From JBAXPV01 sp037132075 (lineage in GTDB: Bacteria; Bacteroidota; Bacteroidia; Bacteroidales; CAIXZF01): DNA of 31,664 bases. The translations under genes and the position numbers were made by a program. How positions within the stretch are numbered: position 1 is the stretch's first letter; every line of letters starts with the position of its first letter. Below the pieces are notes generated by a model. The model was not told where the DNA came from. It ran no database searches and saw only the letters and a program-made list of their open reading frames with translations. This document shows, piece after piece, positions 8,286-16,694 of this stretch. The DNA is taken from assembly GCA_037132075.1 (NCBI GenBank), contig JBAXPV010000042.1, forward strand, positions 1-31,664. The letters run 5' to 3'.

Positions 8286-9167
8286 CTATTTGCGCAAGGA
8301 GATGTGATCCAAGATTCTTTCCCAAATGTTCTCCAAAGATACAGCAAGTTCAGATCCTGGGATGATTTCGTTGATCGACTGGTTCCTGATCAAAGCATCT
8401 CTGAATGAGGCATTATAGGTAACTTTCCCGATTACAGCCACTGCCATATTCTCACAGATTTTTTCCATCTCCAGGCTTTGCAAAGGGTCAATGTCTATCA
8501 TATTGATAATAACCAAGGGTTCATGTCCGGCTTTGCGGCAGAAATGGATGATACGTTCAAGATCCTTGAGGGCATGTGCTGCAGGGCTAATTACTGCGAC
8601 CAGCGCATCGGTGTTTTCTATTGCCTTTAGGGTAGTATTCCTCAGTCCTCGGCTACCATTGACCAGGACGAGTTCAGCGCCCCTATCTCTGGCTATTTGC
8701 AGGGCTTGTTTCCTTATGGCATTAATCATCTCCGGCTGCAGGCTTGGCTCAAGGAAGTTGTGAGAATATACCAGGAATCCAAAACGAGTGCTTGCATGAT
8801 ACAGGCTAATTTCTCTTTGTTCCTCATGACTTAATGCCATCACCGGGCACCACTTAACACATGATGCACAATGAGTACAGCGATATTCATAAAAGGTCAT
8901 CTGTTCTTCAAGGAAGGCGAGCGCATCCTGTTTGCAGACTCCCAGGCACATACCACAGTGTATACAACGTTCCTGGTCAAAGGAAAAACCGCGAAAGATT
9001 GGTAGTCGCTTTTCCCTGATGTTTGATGGTTGCATCACCTTAATCAAGGCATTATATTCCAGGGAGCAGTCTGCAATTATGGAAAGCGGGGAAGCCGCCA
9101 CAAAGCCTGACAGTAAGCTTTCTTTTCCTGCACTACTCCTGCTACCTATGAATACGATCTCTTTCAT
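8286..9167 (-). CDS. MinD-like ATPase with inserted 2x[4Fe-4S] ferredoxin domain (second copy)
   Basis: Member of the MinD-superfamily ATPases carrying an inserted ferredoxin domain (COG1149 type), 293 residues. Two [4Fe-4S] motifs are complete: Cys68, 71, 74, 78 and Cys97, 100, 103, 107. The P-loop region is abnormal: residues 8-19 read GSRSSAGKESLL, so the GK pair is kept but the first Thr/Ser is Glu and the upstream signature lysine of the MinD group (KGG) is missing. Nucleotide hydrolysis may therefore be altered or lost. The start overlaps the stop of the upstream paralogue by ATGA. Members often occur as adjacent pairs and are thought to couple nucleotide state to electron transfer or metal-cluster handling; the function of this pair is unknown. 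Confidence 0.9.
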   Translation of the reverse strand: MKEIVFIGSRSSAGKESLLSGFVAASPLSIIADCSLEYNALIKVMQPSNIREKRLPIFRGFSFDQERCIHCGMCLGVCKQDALAFLEEQMTFYEYRCTHCASCVKWCPVMALSHEEQREISLYHASTRFGFLVYSHNFLEPSLQPEMINAIRKQALQIARDRGAELVLVNGSRGLRNTTLKAIENTDALVAVISPAAHALKDLERIIHFCRKAGHEPLVIINMIDIDPLQSLEMEKICENMAVAVIGKVTYNASFRDALIRNQSINEIIPGSELAVSLENIWERILDHISLRK

Positions 9168-10051
9168 ACGGGCAAAAAGGTTCTGTGACCTGCATTCAGC
9201 AAGAGATTCCGCAGGATGTTGCTAAAGATGTCTTTGGTCAGGGTTTTGCCTGATGTCATAAGTTCCCCAAGCACTGCATTGCGTGGGATGCCCTGATTGA
9301 ATGGCAGACAGCCGGCTATTGGCAGTGAAAGTTCAACACAAAGTTGTCTTAAGGGTTCTGGAACAATACCGGAACGATTTACCACCACAACAAGTTTTTT
9401 ACCATGGGCTAACAGATTTTTAAAGATCTGACGATAAGGTTCGGGGGAGAATAGGGTAACATCAATTACAAGGACCAATAAGTTTGCATGATGCATTGCT
9501 TCTAACGAGATAAAGTCCATACCTCCGCGGGCATCAATGAGGATGAGTTCCTGTTCTTGAATGAAATCGCGGCTGGCCTGTAATGCCCTGGTATAAAAAA
9601 AATCATCAGCCCAAAGGTCACCTTCCAGGATCTCCCGCCTCTCACCAGCATCAAGATGTCTCCATGTAGCAATCTCATAAGCACTTTCTGTTAGTGCATT
9701 GTATTGACAAGTATGAATACATGCCCCACAGGCTCTGCAAAGTGCGGGCTCGAACCGAACATATGACATATTTTGAAATACCTGTATCGCACCGAAGGCA
9801 CAGGCTTTTGCACAAGATTTACAAATGATACAATGACTTCTGTTTAATAAGGGCTGGAAAACTTTCGTAGTTTTTTCCCTGATAAGATTTGTTTTGAAGA
9901 ATGCACTAATTGTAGGAAACTCAAGGTCACAATCCAGTAAGACTGTCTTTCCTGCAATAAGTTCCGGTGCTATCTCAAAGATATGTGTCAGCAGAGTGCT
10001 CACCCCACTTCCTCTCACAGGACTGTAAAATGCGATACTGATTGGATTCAT
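9164..10051 (-). CDS. MinD-like ATPase with inserted 2x[4Fe-4S] ferredoxin domain (first copy)
   Basis: Paralogue of the downstream gene, 295 residues, same architecture: a short P-loop strand, an inserted ferredoxin with Cys74, 77, 80, 84 and Cys105, 108, 111, 115, then the rest of the MinD fold with LILIDARGG (Walker-B-like) and LLVLVIDV. The P-loop is more degraded than in the partner: residues 11-19 read PVRGSGVST, so the invariant lysine of GK(S/T) is replaced by valine and the deviant signature lysine is an arginine in a changed context. It may bind nucleotide poorly or not at all. The gene starts 20 bp after the UPF0316 gene and overlaps the next gene by 4 bp, so both copies are probably made in equal amounts and may form a heterodimer. 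Confidence 0.9.
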   Translation of the reverse strand: MNPISIAFYSPVRGSGVSTLLTHIFEIAPELIAGKTVLLDCDLEFPTISAFFKTNLIREKTTKVFQPLLNRSHCIICKSCAKACAFGAIQVFQNMSYVRFEPALCRACGACIHTCQYNALTESAYEIATWRHLDAGERREILEGDLWADDFFYTRALQASRDFIQEQELILIDARGGMDFISLEAMHHANLLVLVIDVTLFSPEPYRQIFKNLLAHGKKLVVVVNRSGIVPEPLRQLCVELSLPIAGCLPFNQGIPRNAVLGELMTSGKTLTKDIFSNILRNLLLNAGHRTFLPV

Positions 10052-10071
10052 GAAAACAAAATCGCAGGAGA

Positions 10072-10671
10072 TTACTTAGACTTCATCAGGCTGAAAGTCA
10101 TCATATTGAAAAGAGGTCTCTTGGTATTTCCCCTGAAAACACCTTCATTGGTCGTCTTCACGTCTTCCACAGTATAAAAGGCATTGGGTTCGTATTCCCG
10201 TAAGATTTTTACAAATGTGGGTGCATCTTTTCTTTTCACAATACTAAAAAGGACCTTTACTTTACCTCTTGCGCCCTCACCGTCGACAACAGTAAGTCCG
10301 AAATTATTGTCGTTGAGGTATTCGATGAGTTCCAGGTTTTCTTTTCGAAGAATAGAGCGTATAAGCACATTTCCGATGGAGAGCTTCTGATCCAGCATCA
10401 TTCCAAGGTAATTTCCCATGGCAAAGCCTGAGCCATAGGCAATATAGCACATAAAATTGTCGAGATGTTTCATGATCTGACTCACGGCCAGTAACCAGAT
10501 TATTACTTCGAAAAAGCCGAGCATTGGGGCTAAGGTCCGGAATCCTTTCGAGAGGAAGATAAGACGTAAGGTGCCGATGCTCTGATCTGTTATCCTTGCA
10601 AAGAATATTAGCAAAGGCAGGATCACCCATGCGAAAGCCGCTGAATTCTGAAGTTCTCCAAATATACTCAT
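10072..10671 (-). CDS. UPF0316 family membrane protein with DUF2179 domain
   Basis: Membrane protein of 199 residues. The N-terminal part has three hydrophobic helices with the UPF0316-like pattern ARITDQSIGTLRLIFLSKG, LGFFEVIIW and YIAYGSGFAMGNYLG. The C-terminal part, about residues 115-185, is the soluble DUF2179 domain, a small alpha/beta ligand-binding-like fold. I use the start at 10671: a TAnnTTTG promoter element lies at 10695-10688, inside the longer possible reading frame that would start at 10701. It is the first gene of the operon with the two MinD-ferredoxin proteins and WbqC. The role is not known; DUF2179 domains are suspected to sense small molecules. Confidence 0.85.
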   Translation of the reverse strand: MSIFGELQNSAAFAWVILPLLIFFARITDQSIGTLRLIFLSKGFRTLAPMLGFFEVIIWLLAVSQIMKHLDNFMCYIAYGSGFAMGNYLGMMLDQKLSIGNVLIRSILRKENLELIEYLNDNNFGLTVVDGEGARGKVKVLFSIVKRKDAPTFVKILREYEPNAFYTVEDVKTTNEGVFRGNTKRPLFNMMTFSLMKSK

Positions 10672-10687
10672 ATAAGTAATTTTACTG

Positions 10688-10695
10688 CAAAGATA
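10688..10695 (-). promoter_or_regulatory. Bacteroidota -7 element for the MinD-ferredoxin operon
   Basis: On the minus strand this reads TATCTTTG, a full match to TAnnTTTG, 16 bp upstream of the ATG at 10671. No clear -33 TTG is visible at the right distance. It gives a very short leader and decides the start of the UPF0316 gene. Confidence 0.5.
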
Positions 10696-10732
10696 AGCCA
10701 ATTGGCTCTAGCATGGCTTTGAGCTGAAAGGA

Positions 10733-10761
10733 ATTGAGGCATACAAATTTTCTTACTTTTG
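10733..10761 (+). promoter_or_regulatory. Bacteroidota promoter for the tricorn-like protease gene
   Basis: ATTG at 10733-10736, a 17-bp spacer and TACTTTTG at 10754-10761 fit the Bacteroidota -33/-7 consensus. Transcription would start near 10767, leaving a leader of about 25 bases before the ATG at 10792. This argues against an in-frame TTG start at 10759. Confidence 0.55.
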
Positions 10762-10791
10762 CAAGATTGTTCATTCCCTTATCATATTCCA

Positions 10792-13700
10792 ATGAAAAGA
10801 ACCCGTTTACTCCTTGCATTACTCTTTTGTTTCACTTTATTCGATTTGAGCGCTCAAACAGAGGCCAGACTCCTTAGATTCCCCACATTTTTCGGGAAAC
10901 ACGTCGTTTTCTCCTATGCAGGCGATTTGTATAGTGTTGCCAGGAGCGGCGGTCTTGCCCGAAAATTGACATCAGACCCCGGATATGAGATGTTTGCCCG
11001 CTTTTCGCCTGACGGAAAAAACCTGGCTTTTACGGCACAATATGACGGGAATACAGAAGTATATGTCATGCCTTCTGAAGGAGGAATTCCAAAACGTTTA
11101 ACGATCACGGCAACCCTGAGCCGGGATGATATCAGCGACCGTATGGGGCCCAATAATATTACGATGGCCTGGACACCTGATGGAAAAGACATCATCTATC
11201 GTTCAAGAAAACAGACCTTTAACGATTTCAAAGGACAGCTATACAAAGTCAGTGTCAATGGAGGTTTATCAACGGAACTACCCTTTCCTGCAGGCGGTTT
11301 CTGCTCCTATTCTCCTGATGGTAAAAAATTGGCCATGAACCGTGTTTTCCGCGAATTCCGGACCTGGAAATATTATAAAGGCGGCATGGCCGACGATATT
11401 TGGATTTATGATTTTCAAACGAGACAAACCACCAACATAACTAACAACAACGGACAGGACATCATCCCGATGTGGTCAGGCAACAATATTTATTTCCTTT
11501 CGAACCGTGACAGGGTGATGAATCTCTTTGTTTATAATACTGTCAACAAGGAAACACGTAAACTCACAACATATAATGATTATGATATTAAATTCCCAAG
11601 CCTGGGCGACAATGGAATCATCTATGAGCATGCTGGTTACTTATATATTTTTGATCTTGCAACAGAGAAATCAGAAAAGCTGAATATCACGATCGCTGAT
11701 GATTTCGACAATGGCCGCAATAAACTAAAAGATGCTTCGAAAAACATCAACACAGCGAACATATCTCCTGATGGGAAACGACTGATCATCGGGGCCCGTG
11801 GTGACATTTTCAGTGTCCCTGCCAAGTCAGGCATCACCCGTAACCTGACACAAAGCTCCAATGCCCATGACCGCAACGCGGTTTGGAGTCCTGACGGAAA
11901 ATCTATAGCCTGGCTAAGTGATAAGAATGGGGAATATGAAATCTATGTTCAGAAACAGGATGGCAGTGAAGCGCCAATCCCGCTTACTTCTGGTGCTGAC
12001 ACTTACAAATTCAATATTGAATGGTCACCCGACAGTAAATTGATCCTGTGGAATGACAAAAGACTAAGGTTACAATTTGTCGATGTTGATTCGAAAAAGA
12101 CGACCCTTGTGACACAATCAAAGATTTGGGAGATCAACAACTTTCACTGGTCACCCGACAGCAAATGGATCACCTATGCCAGTCCACAAAAAAACGACAT
12201 GGCACTCATTATGCTTTATAACCTTGAAACCGGAGTAAATACTGAACTTACTGATGGCTGGTTTGATTCGGGTCAGGCAGATTTCAGCAAGGACGGGAAA
12301 TACCTGGGTTTTACCTCAAAAAGAGATTTCAACCCGGTTTACAGCGAGACAGAATGGAACCATGCCTACCGTGACATGACCCGGATTTACCTGATGACCC
12401 TAAAAAAAGACATCCCCTCCCCTTTTGCACCTGAAAACGATGAAGTAAAACAGGAAAGCAGCACAGAGACTGTCAAAGATAAAGAGGCGGTGAATGATAA
12501 GTCAAAGGCAAACACTGACAAGAAGGACTCAAAAAAGGCACCCGACTTTGCCATCGACCTCGACGGCATTAAAGAAAGGGTGGTTTCTTTACCCATACAG
12601 CCAGGCAATTACTGGAATGTTAATGTCATTAATGATGTTGTTTATTACAACGAAAGTTCTGCTGGTGATGAGAACAACAGTCTGAAAATTTATGACCTAA
12701 AAAAGAAAAAAGAGACAGAATTAGGCCAGGGCATGAGCTTTGACGTCAGCGCTGATGGGAAGAAAATGCTTATAAACAAATCGGGCAAGTATTCTGTCAT
12801 TGACCTGCCAAGTTCGAAAATCAACCTGGAAGAAAGTGTAGATTTAAGTAATCTGAAGGTCTGGGTTAACAATGCCGAGGAATGGAAACAGATTTATAAT
12901 GAAAGCTGGCGACAGATGCGGGATTTCTTCTATGTTCCAACGATGCATGGGTTGAACTGGCCGACAATCAAGGAAAAATACGCTGTACTTCTCCCCTATA
13001 TCAATGACAGGAATGATTTGAATTACCTGATTGGCGAGATGATCGGAGAATTGAATGTTGGGCACGCCTACATTAGCGGCGGGGACCGGAGAATGCCGGA
13101 AAGGATTGCTACAGGCTTACTTGGTGCGAAGTTCAGCAAAGATGCTTCAGGTTATTTTAAAATCGAAAAGCTTTTAAAAAGTGAAAACTGGACGAAAGAA
13201 GTACGTTCACCTCTGGCAGACCTGGGCGTAAACGTTTCGGAGGGTAATTATATCCTGGCTATCAATGGCAAGTCATGCAAAGACATGCCAGACATATACG
13301 AAGCCCTTATTAATACGGCAGGACAGCAGGTTGAGCTTATGGTTTCAGCAGGCACAGATGAGAAATCCGCACGAAAAGTTATCGTGGTTCCGGTTCGTTC
13401 CGAATCCAGTCTGTATTATTATACCTGGGTTCAAAACAATATCCGGAAAGTGAATGAAGCGACGAATGGTGAAGTTGGGTACATTCACATTCCTGACATG
13501 GGTGTAGAAGGGCTGAATGAGTTCGCGAAATATTTCTATCCGCAGCTCGACAAGAAAGCGCTGATCATCGACGACCGTGGCAATGGGGGCGGCAATGTCT
13601 CTCCGATGATCATCGAAAGGCTGCAGCGCGTTGTAACCAGGGCGAATATGTCGCGCAATGTTGACATTCCAGGCCAGACACCAAGACAGATGATGTTGGG

Positions 13701-14076
13701 TCCGAAAGTTTTGCTTATTGATCATTACTCAGCTTCAGACGGTGACCTATTCCCCTATGCATTCAAAAAACACCAATTAGGGAAAGTTATCGGAACCCGC
13801 ACCTGGGGTGGTGTTGTCGGGATCAGGGGATCCCTTCCTTTTGTTGATGGGGCCGATCTTCGCAAGCCTGAGTTTGCATCCTATTCGTCAGAAGAAAGCA
13901 AATGGATCATAGAAGGGACAGGTGTTGAGCCAGACATATACATAGAGAATGACCAGGCACATGAATATGATGGTATTGACGATCAGCTCAACAAAGCTAT
14001 TGAGCTAATCAAAGAAGACTTAAAGAATTACAAACCGCTGCCTCCCATTCCGGTTCCTCCAGACAAAACAAAATAA
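10792..14076 (+). CDS. Tricorn-like S41 serine protease
   Basis: Large exported peptidase of 1094 residues resembling tricorn protease. A signal peptide ends at about residue 22 (LSAQ). Two beta-propeller regions with repeated SPDGK blades fill about residues 25-545; a lysine- and acid-rich linker spans about 548-585. The C1-type helical segment, a PDZ domain (about 790-860) and the S41 catalytic domain follow. Candidates for the catalytic residues are His758 in NVGHAY, Ser982 in ASDGD and Glu1041 in IEGTG, matching the tricorn arrangement. Tricorn in Archaea degrades peptides from the proteasome; bacterial exported forms probably process peptides in the periplasm. It has its own promoter and a GT2 gene begins 15 bp downstream. 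Confidence 0.92.
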   Translation: MKRTRLLLALLFCFTLFDLSAQTEARLLRFPTFFGKHVVFSYAGDLYSVARSGGLARKLTSDPGYEMFARFSPDGKNLAFTAQYDGNTEVYVMPSEGGIPKRLTITATLSRDDISDRMGPNNITMAWTPDGKDIIYRSRKQTFNDFKGQLYKVSVNGGLSTELPFPAGGFCSYSPDGKKLAMNRVFREFRTWKYYKGGMADDIWIYDFQTRQTTNITNNNGQDIIPMWSGNNIYFLSNRDRVMNLFVYNTVNKETRKLTTYNDYDIKFPSLGDNGIIYEHAGYLYIFDLATEKSEKLNITIADDFDNGRNKLKDASKNINTANISPDGKRLIIGARGDIFSVPAKSGITRNLTQSSNAHDRNAVWSPDGKSIAWLSDKNGEYEIYVQKQDGSEAPIPLTSGADTYKFNIEWSPDSKLILWNDKRLRLQFVDVDSKKTTLVTQSKIWEINNFHWSPDSKWITYASPQKNDMALIMLYNLETGVNTELTDGWFDSGQADFSKDGKYLGFTSKRDFNPVYSETEWNHAYRDMTRIYLMTLKKDIPSPFAPENDEVKQESSTETVKDKEAVNDKSKANTDKKDSKKAPDFAIDLDGIKERVVSLPIQPGNYWNVNVINDVVYYNESSAGDENNSLKIYDLKKKKETELGQGMSFDVSADGKKMLINKSGKYSVIDLPSSKINLEESVDLSNLKVWVNNAEEWKQIYNESWRQMRDFFYVPTMHGLNWPTIKEKYAVLLPYINDRNDLNYLIGEMIGELNVGHAYISGGDRRMPERIATGLLGAKFSKDASGYFKIEKLLKSENWTKEVRSPLADLGVNVSEGNYILAINGKSCKDMPDIYEALINTAGQQVELMVSAGTDEKSARKVIVVPVRSESSLYYYTWVQNNIRKVNEATNGEVGYIHIPDMGVEGLNEFAKYFYPQLDKKALIIDDRGNGGGNVSPMIIERLQRVVTRANMSRNVDIPGQTPRQMMLGPKVLLIDHYSASDGDLFPYAFKKHQLGKVIGTRTWGGVVGIRGSLPFVDGADLRKPEFASYSSEESKWIIEGTGVEPDIYIENDQAHEYDGIDDQLNKAIELIKEDLKNYKPLPPIPVPPDKTK

Positions 14077-14091
14077 AGCTTAGGAAGATAT

Positions 14092-14850
14092 ATGCTGAAC
14101 GGAAAGAAAATAGTGGTTGTTTTCCCCGCTTATAATGCAGCGAAAACTTTGGAAGATACTTTCAGGGAGATTCCTATGGATCTCGTGGATGAACTTGTTT
14201 TGGTGGATGATGCAAGTAAAGACAATACCGCAGCGCTTGCCCGTTCATTAGGGATCCATCATGTCATCAGGCATGAGAAAAACACGGGTTATGGCGGAAA
14301 TCAGAAAACATGCTATAATACAGCACTGGCGCTTAATGCCGACATTATCATCATGGTACACCCTGATTATCAGTATACGCCAAAACTTATTCCGGCGATG
14401 GCATCTATCATCGCCAACGATCTTTTCCCGGTGGTGATGGGTTCCAGGATCCTGGGAAAAGGTGCGCTTAAGGGAGGAATGCCCTATTACAAATATCTTT
14501 CTAACCGTTTTCTCACGCTGTTTCAGAACTTGCTTATCAGGCAAAAGCTTTCAGAATACCACTCCGGATACAGGGCATTTTCCCGTGAAGTGCTTGAAAC
14601 CATTAACTACCCGGCTAATTCAGATGACTTTGTCTTTGACAACCAGGTCTTATCACAGGTCTTTTTCCATGGATTTGAAATTGCGGAAATCACATGTCCG
14701 ACCAAATACTTCGAAGAAGGTTCGTCTATTAATTTCAGCCGGAGTACTACTTATGGAATCGGAGTTATTGTGACAAGCCTCAGGCATGCAGCCCAAAAGC
14801 TTGGTCTTGCCCGCTATGAGATTTACAAAAATCGCAAAAAAAAACTGTAG
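14092..14850 (+). CDS. GT2 glycosyltransferase, polyprenyl-phosphate type
   Basis: Glycosyltransferase family 2 protein of 252 residues without transmembrane helices. The N-terminus shows the GT-A start VVVFPAYNAAKTL (8-20), the nucleotide-binding acidic pair VDDASKD at 38-44, NTGYGGNQKT, and HPDYQY at 90-95, where a DXD motif would sit. MGSR at about 115-118 and the SEYHSGYRAFSRE block match dolichol-phosphate-mannose-synthase-like enzymes, which transfer a sugar from a nucleotide donor to a polyprenyl phosphate. The methyltransferase starts 4 bp downstream, and a GT39-like membrane enzyme that could use a lipid-linked sugar donor is 1.8 kb away. The sugar is unknown. Confidence 0.88.
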   Translation: MLNGKKIVVVFPAYNAAKTLEDTFREIPMDLVDELVLVDDASKDNTAALARSLGIHHVIRHEKNTGYGGNQKTCYNTALALNADIIIMVHPDYQYTPKLIPAMASIIANDLFPVVMGSRILGKGALKGGMPYYKYLSNRFLTLFQNLLIRQKLSEYHSGYRAFSREVLETINYPANSDDFVFDNQVLSQVFFHGFEIAEITCPTKYFEEGSSINFSRSTTYGIGVIVTSLRHAAQKLGLARYEIYKNRKKKL

Positions 14851-14854
14851 CGTC

Positions 14855-15835
14855 ATGCACTTAAACAAATATGACAATATACAGCAATGCGGGTATTGCA
14901 AGGAGGAAGACAGCATTTTTCAATACAATACCAGCGACATCAGGGGAAATCATTATGCGATCCACCGGTGTTCTTTATGCAAAGCCTGGTTCCTGGCCCC
15001 CCGTCCCAATGCTGAGCAATTGGCCCTGGCCTATGATGACAGTTATTACGGCGAGAAAGAGGAGAAATTTAAGACCCCATATATTGAGCAAGTGTTGGAT
15101 CTATTCAGGATGGGCCGTTCACGTCGTTTAGCCGCACGCATCCATCAGGAAGCACACATCCTTGATATTGGCTGTGGAAACGGAAAATTTCTTGCTTACA
15201 TGAATAAAATGGGTTCATACCATATTTATGGCGTTGAGCTGGAGGGAAATTCTGCACTACGCGCTTCGCGGGTGCCAGGCATTCAGTTGAAGACGGGGCG
15301 ACTGGAAGCCGGGGACTTTGAAACCTCAAGCCTCGATGCAATCACCATGTTTCATGTCTTTGAACACCTCGAAGAACCGAAGGAAACCTTGAACATGATC
15401 ACACAGATGCTGAAACCAGGTGGTATACTCATGATGTCTTTCCCAAATATTAACAGTTTCCAGGCCAGGTTTTTCAAAGGAAAATGGCTTCATCTCGACC
15501 CGCCCAGGCATCTTTTTTTCTTCCGGCATGAGGATTTGCTTCGAATTATGAGTGAATTCGGATATGAATGTAAGCGGACAAAATATTTCTCACTGGAACA
15601 AAATCCCTTTGGGATGGCACAAAGCCTATTGAATTGCCTTCTTAAGAAACGAGAAGTTTTGTTTGAACATCTCAAGGGAAACAACAGTTATGCTCCTGAA
15701 TACGGGTCATTTAATCTATTATTACAAAAAGCTTTTTTTATCCTTGGGGCGCCATTTTTTATCCTTGGTGATATCGTGATGAGTTCCTTAAAAAAAAGTG
15801 CTACAGTAGAGTATATTTTTCAAAAGCGGGATTAA
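14855..15835 (+). CDS. Class I SAM-dependent methyltransferase with N-terminal zinc ribbon
   Basis: Methyltransferase of 326 residues. Four cysteines in two CxxC pairs (Cys12, 15, 39, 42) form a likely zinc ribbon. The Rossmann core carries ILDIGCGNGKF at about 102-112, VELEG after strand 2, HVFEHLEEP at about 165 and LKPGGILMMSFPN. The C-terminal part is typical of the Methyltransf_23 group found in polysaccharide clusters. A start at 14855, 4 bp after the GT2 stop, fits translational coupling better than an earlier in-frame codon inside the GT2 gene. The substrate is probably a sugar or lipid intermediate of the neighbouring glycosylation genes. Confidence 0.87.
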   Translation: MHLNKYDNIQQCGYCKEEDSIFQYNTSDIRGNHYAIHRCSLCKAWFLAPRPNAEQLALAYDDSYYGEKEEKFKTPYIEQVLDLFRMGRSRRLAARIHQEAHILDIGCGNGKFLAYMNKMGSYHIYGVELEGNSALRASRVPGIQLKTGRLEAGDFETSSLDAITMFHVFEHLEEPKETLNMITQMLKPGGILMMSFPNINSFQARFFKGKWLHLDPPRHLFFFRHEDLLRIMSEFGYECKRTKYFSLEQNPFGMAQSLLNCLLKKREVLFEHLKGNNSYAPEYGSFNLLLQKAFFILGAPFFILGDIVMSSLKKSATVEYIFQKRD

Positions 15836-15848
15836 ACCAGCTTTTTAC

Positions 15849-15856
15849 TATTTTTG
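15849..15856 (+). promoter_or_regulatory. Bacteroidota -7 element
   Basis: TATTTTTG matches TAnnTTTG and lies 24 bp upstream of the ATG at 15881. No good -33 element is visible. It overlaps an alternative TTG start at 15854, which is therefore unlikely. Confidence 0.4.
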
Positions 15857-15880
15857 CGGGCTCCAATTAAAACACTATTC

Positions 15881-16687
15881 ATGAACACCAGAACCAAATC
15901 AATATTACTTTGGATAGGCGCATTTGTCTTTATGGCAGTGATCGCTATATATCAAAAAATGACGGGTCCTACCTATCCTGTTAGAGGAAAGGTAGAATTT
16001 GCCGGACAGACCATCAAATACAAATTGCTGCGCACCTATGAAACGGGTGAAGATGCTCCCATTAGCATTGCGGTGAGTGACACTGCTGTGAAGGGAATTT
16101 GCAAATTCAGACGCTTCAAGAGTCACGACAACTGGACAGAATCTCCAATGATCCGCAAAGGTGGTGATTTGGTCGCTTACCTTCCGAAACAACCTATGGC
16201 GGGTAAGGTCATGTATGAGATTAGTCTTACCAAAGGTACAGAGCGGGCCGAATTAAACAATAATGACCCGGTTGTTCTTAGATACAAAGGCAACGTTCCA
16301 CTTTATATACTCATCCCGCATATCATTTGTATGTTTCTCGCTATGGTATTTTCTACTCGTGCAGGATTGGAAGCGATTACAAAAGGGACAGGAACCTATC
16401 GTCAGGCTTTGTGGACATTAATCTTCCTATTCATAGGTGGTATCCTTCTGGGCCCACTAGTTCAGAAGTTTGCCTTTGATGCTTACTGGACCGGATGGCC
16501 ATGGGGTCATGACCTTACCGACAACAAGACCGCTGCAGCATTTCTTGCCTGGATTATTGCAGTTGTGCGTCTGAAAGGCCATCCCGAAAGAAGAACATGG
16601 GCATGGATTGCCGCCCTTGTATTGCTTGCAGTTTACCTCATTCCCCATTCAGCTTTGGGTTCAGAGATAGACTATACCAAACCCTGA
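15881..16687 (+). CDS. Uncharacterised membrane protein with periplasmic beta domain
   Basis: Protein of 268 residues with a helix at about 8-24, a soluble region (25-138) rich in beta strands that is probably periplasmic, then four helices at about 139-158, 175-192, 215-230 and 239-256. A distinctive segment at 200-216 reads DAYWTGWPWGHDLTDNK, which I have the impression recurs in a family of Bacteroidota hypothetical proteins; I cannot assign a function. It opens a run of membrane genes: the GT39-like gene starts 7 bp downstream. Confidence 0.75.
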   Translation: MNTRTKSILLWIGAFVFMAVIAIYQKMTGPTYPVRGKVEFAGQTIKYKLLRTYETGEDAPISIAVSDTAVKGICKFRRFKSHDNWTESPMIRKGGDLVAYLPKQPMAGKVMYEISLTKGTERAELNNNDPVVLRYKGNVPLYILIPHIICMFLAMVFSTRAGLEAITKGTGTYRQALWTLIFLFIGGILLGPLVQKFAFDAYWTGWPWGHDLTDNKTAAAFLAWIIAVVRLKGHPERRTWAWIAALVLLAVYLIPHSALGSEIDYTKP

Positions 16688-16694
16688 TCTCCGG

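Noticed and set aside
10759..10791. Upstream TTG start for the tricorn-like gene
   Set aside because: It would overlap a good -7 promoter element and add residues before a clear signal peptide that begins at the ATG at 10792.
13345..13725. Open frame of 126 codons on the minus strand
   Set aside because: It lies fully inside the tricorn-like gene over its conserved catalytic region, has no recognisable protein features and is best seen as a shadow.
14786..14854. Longer start for the methyltransferase
   Set aside because: It would lie inside the GT2 gene and add 23 residues with no family match; the ATG 4 bp after the GT2 stop is better.
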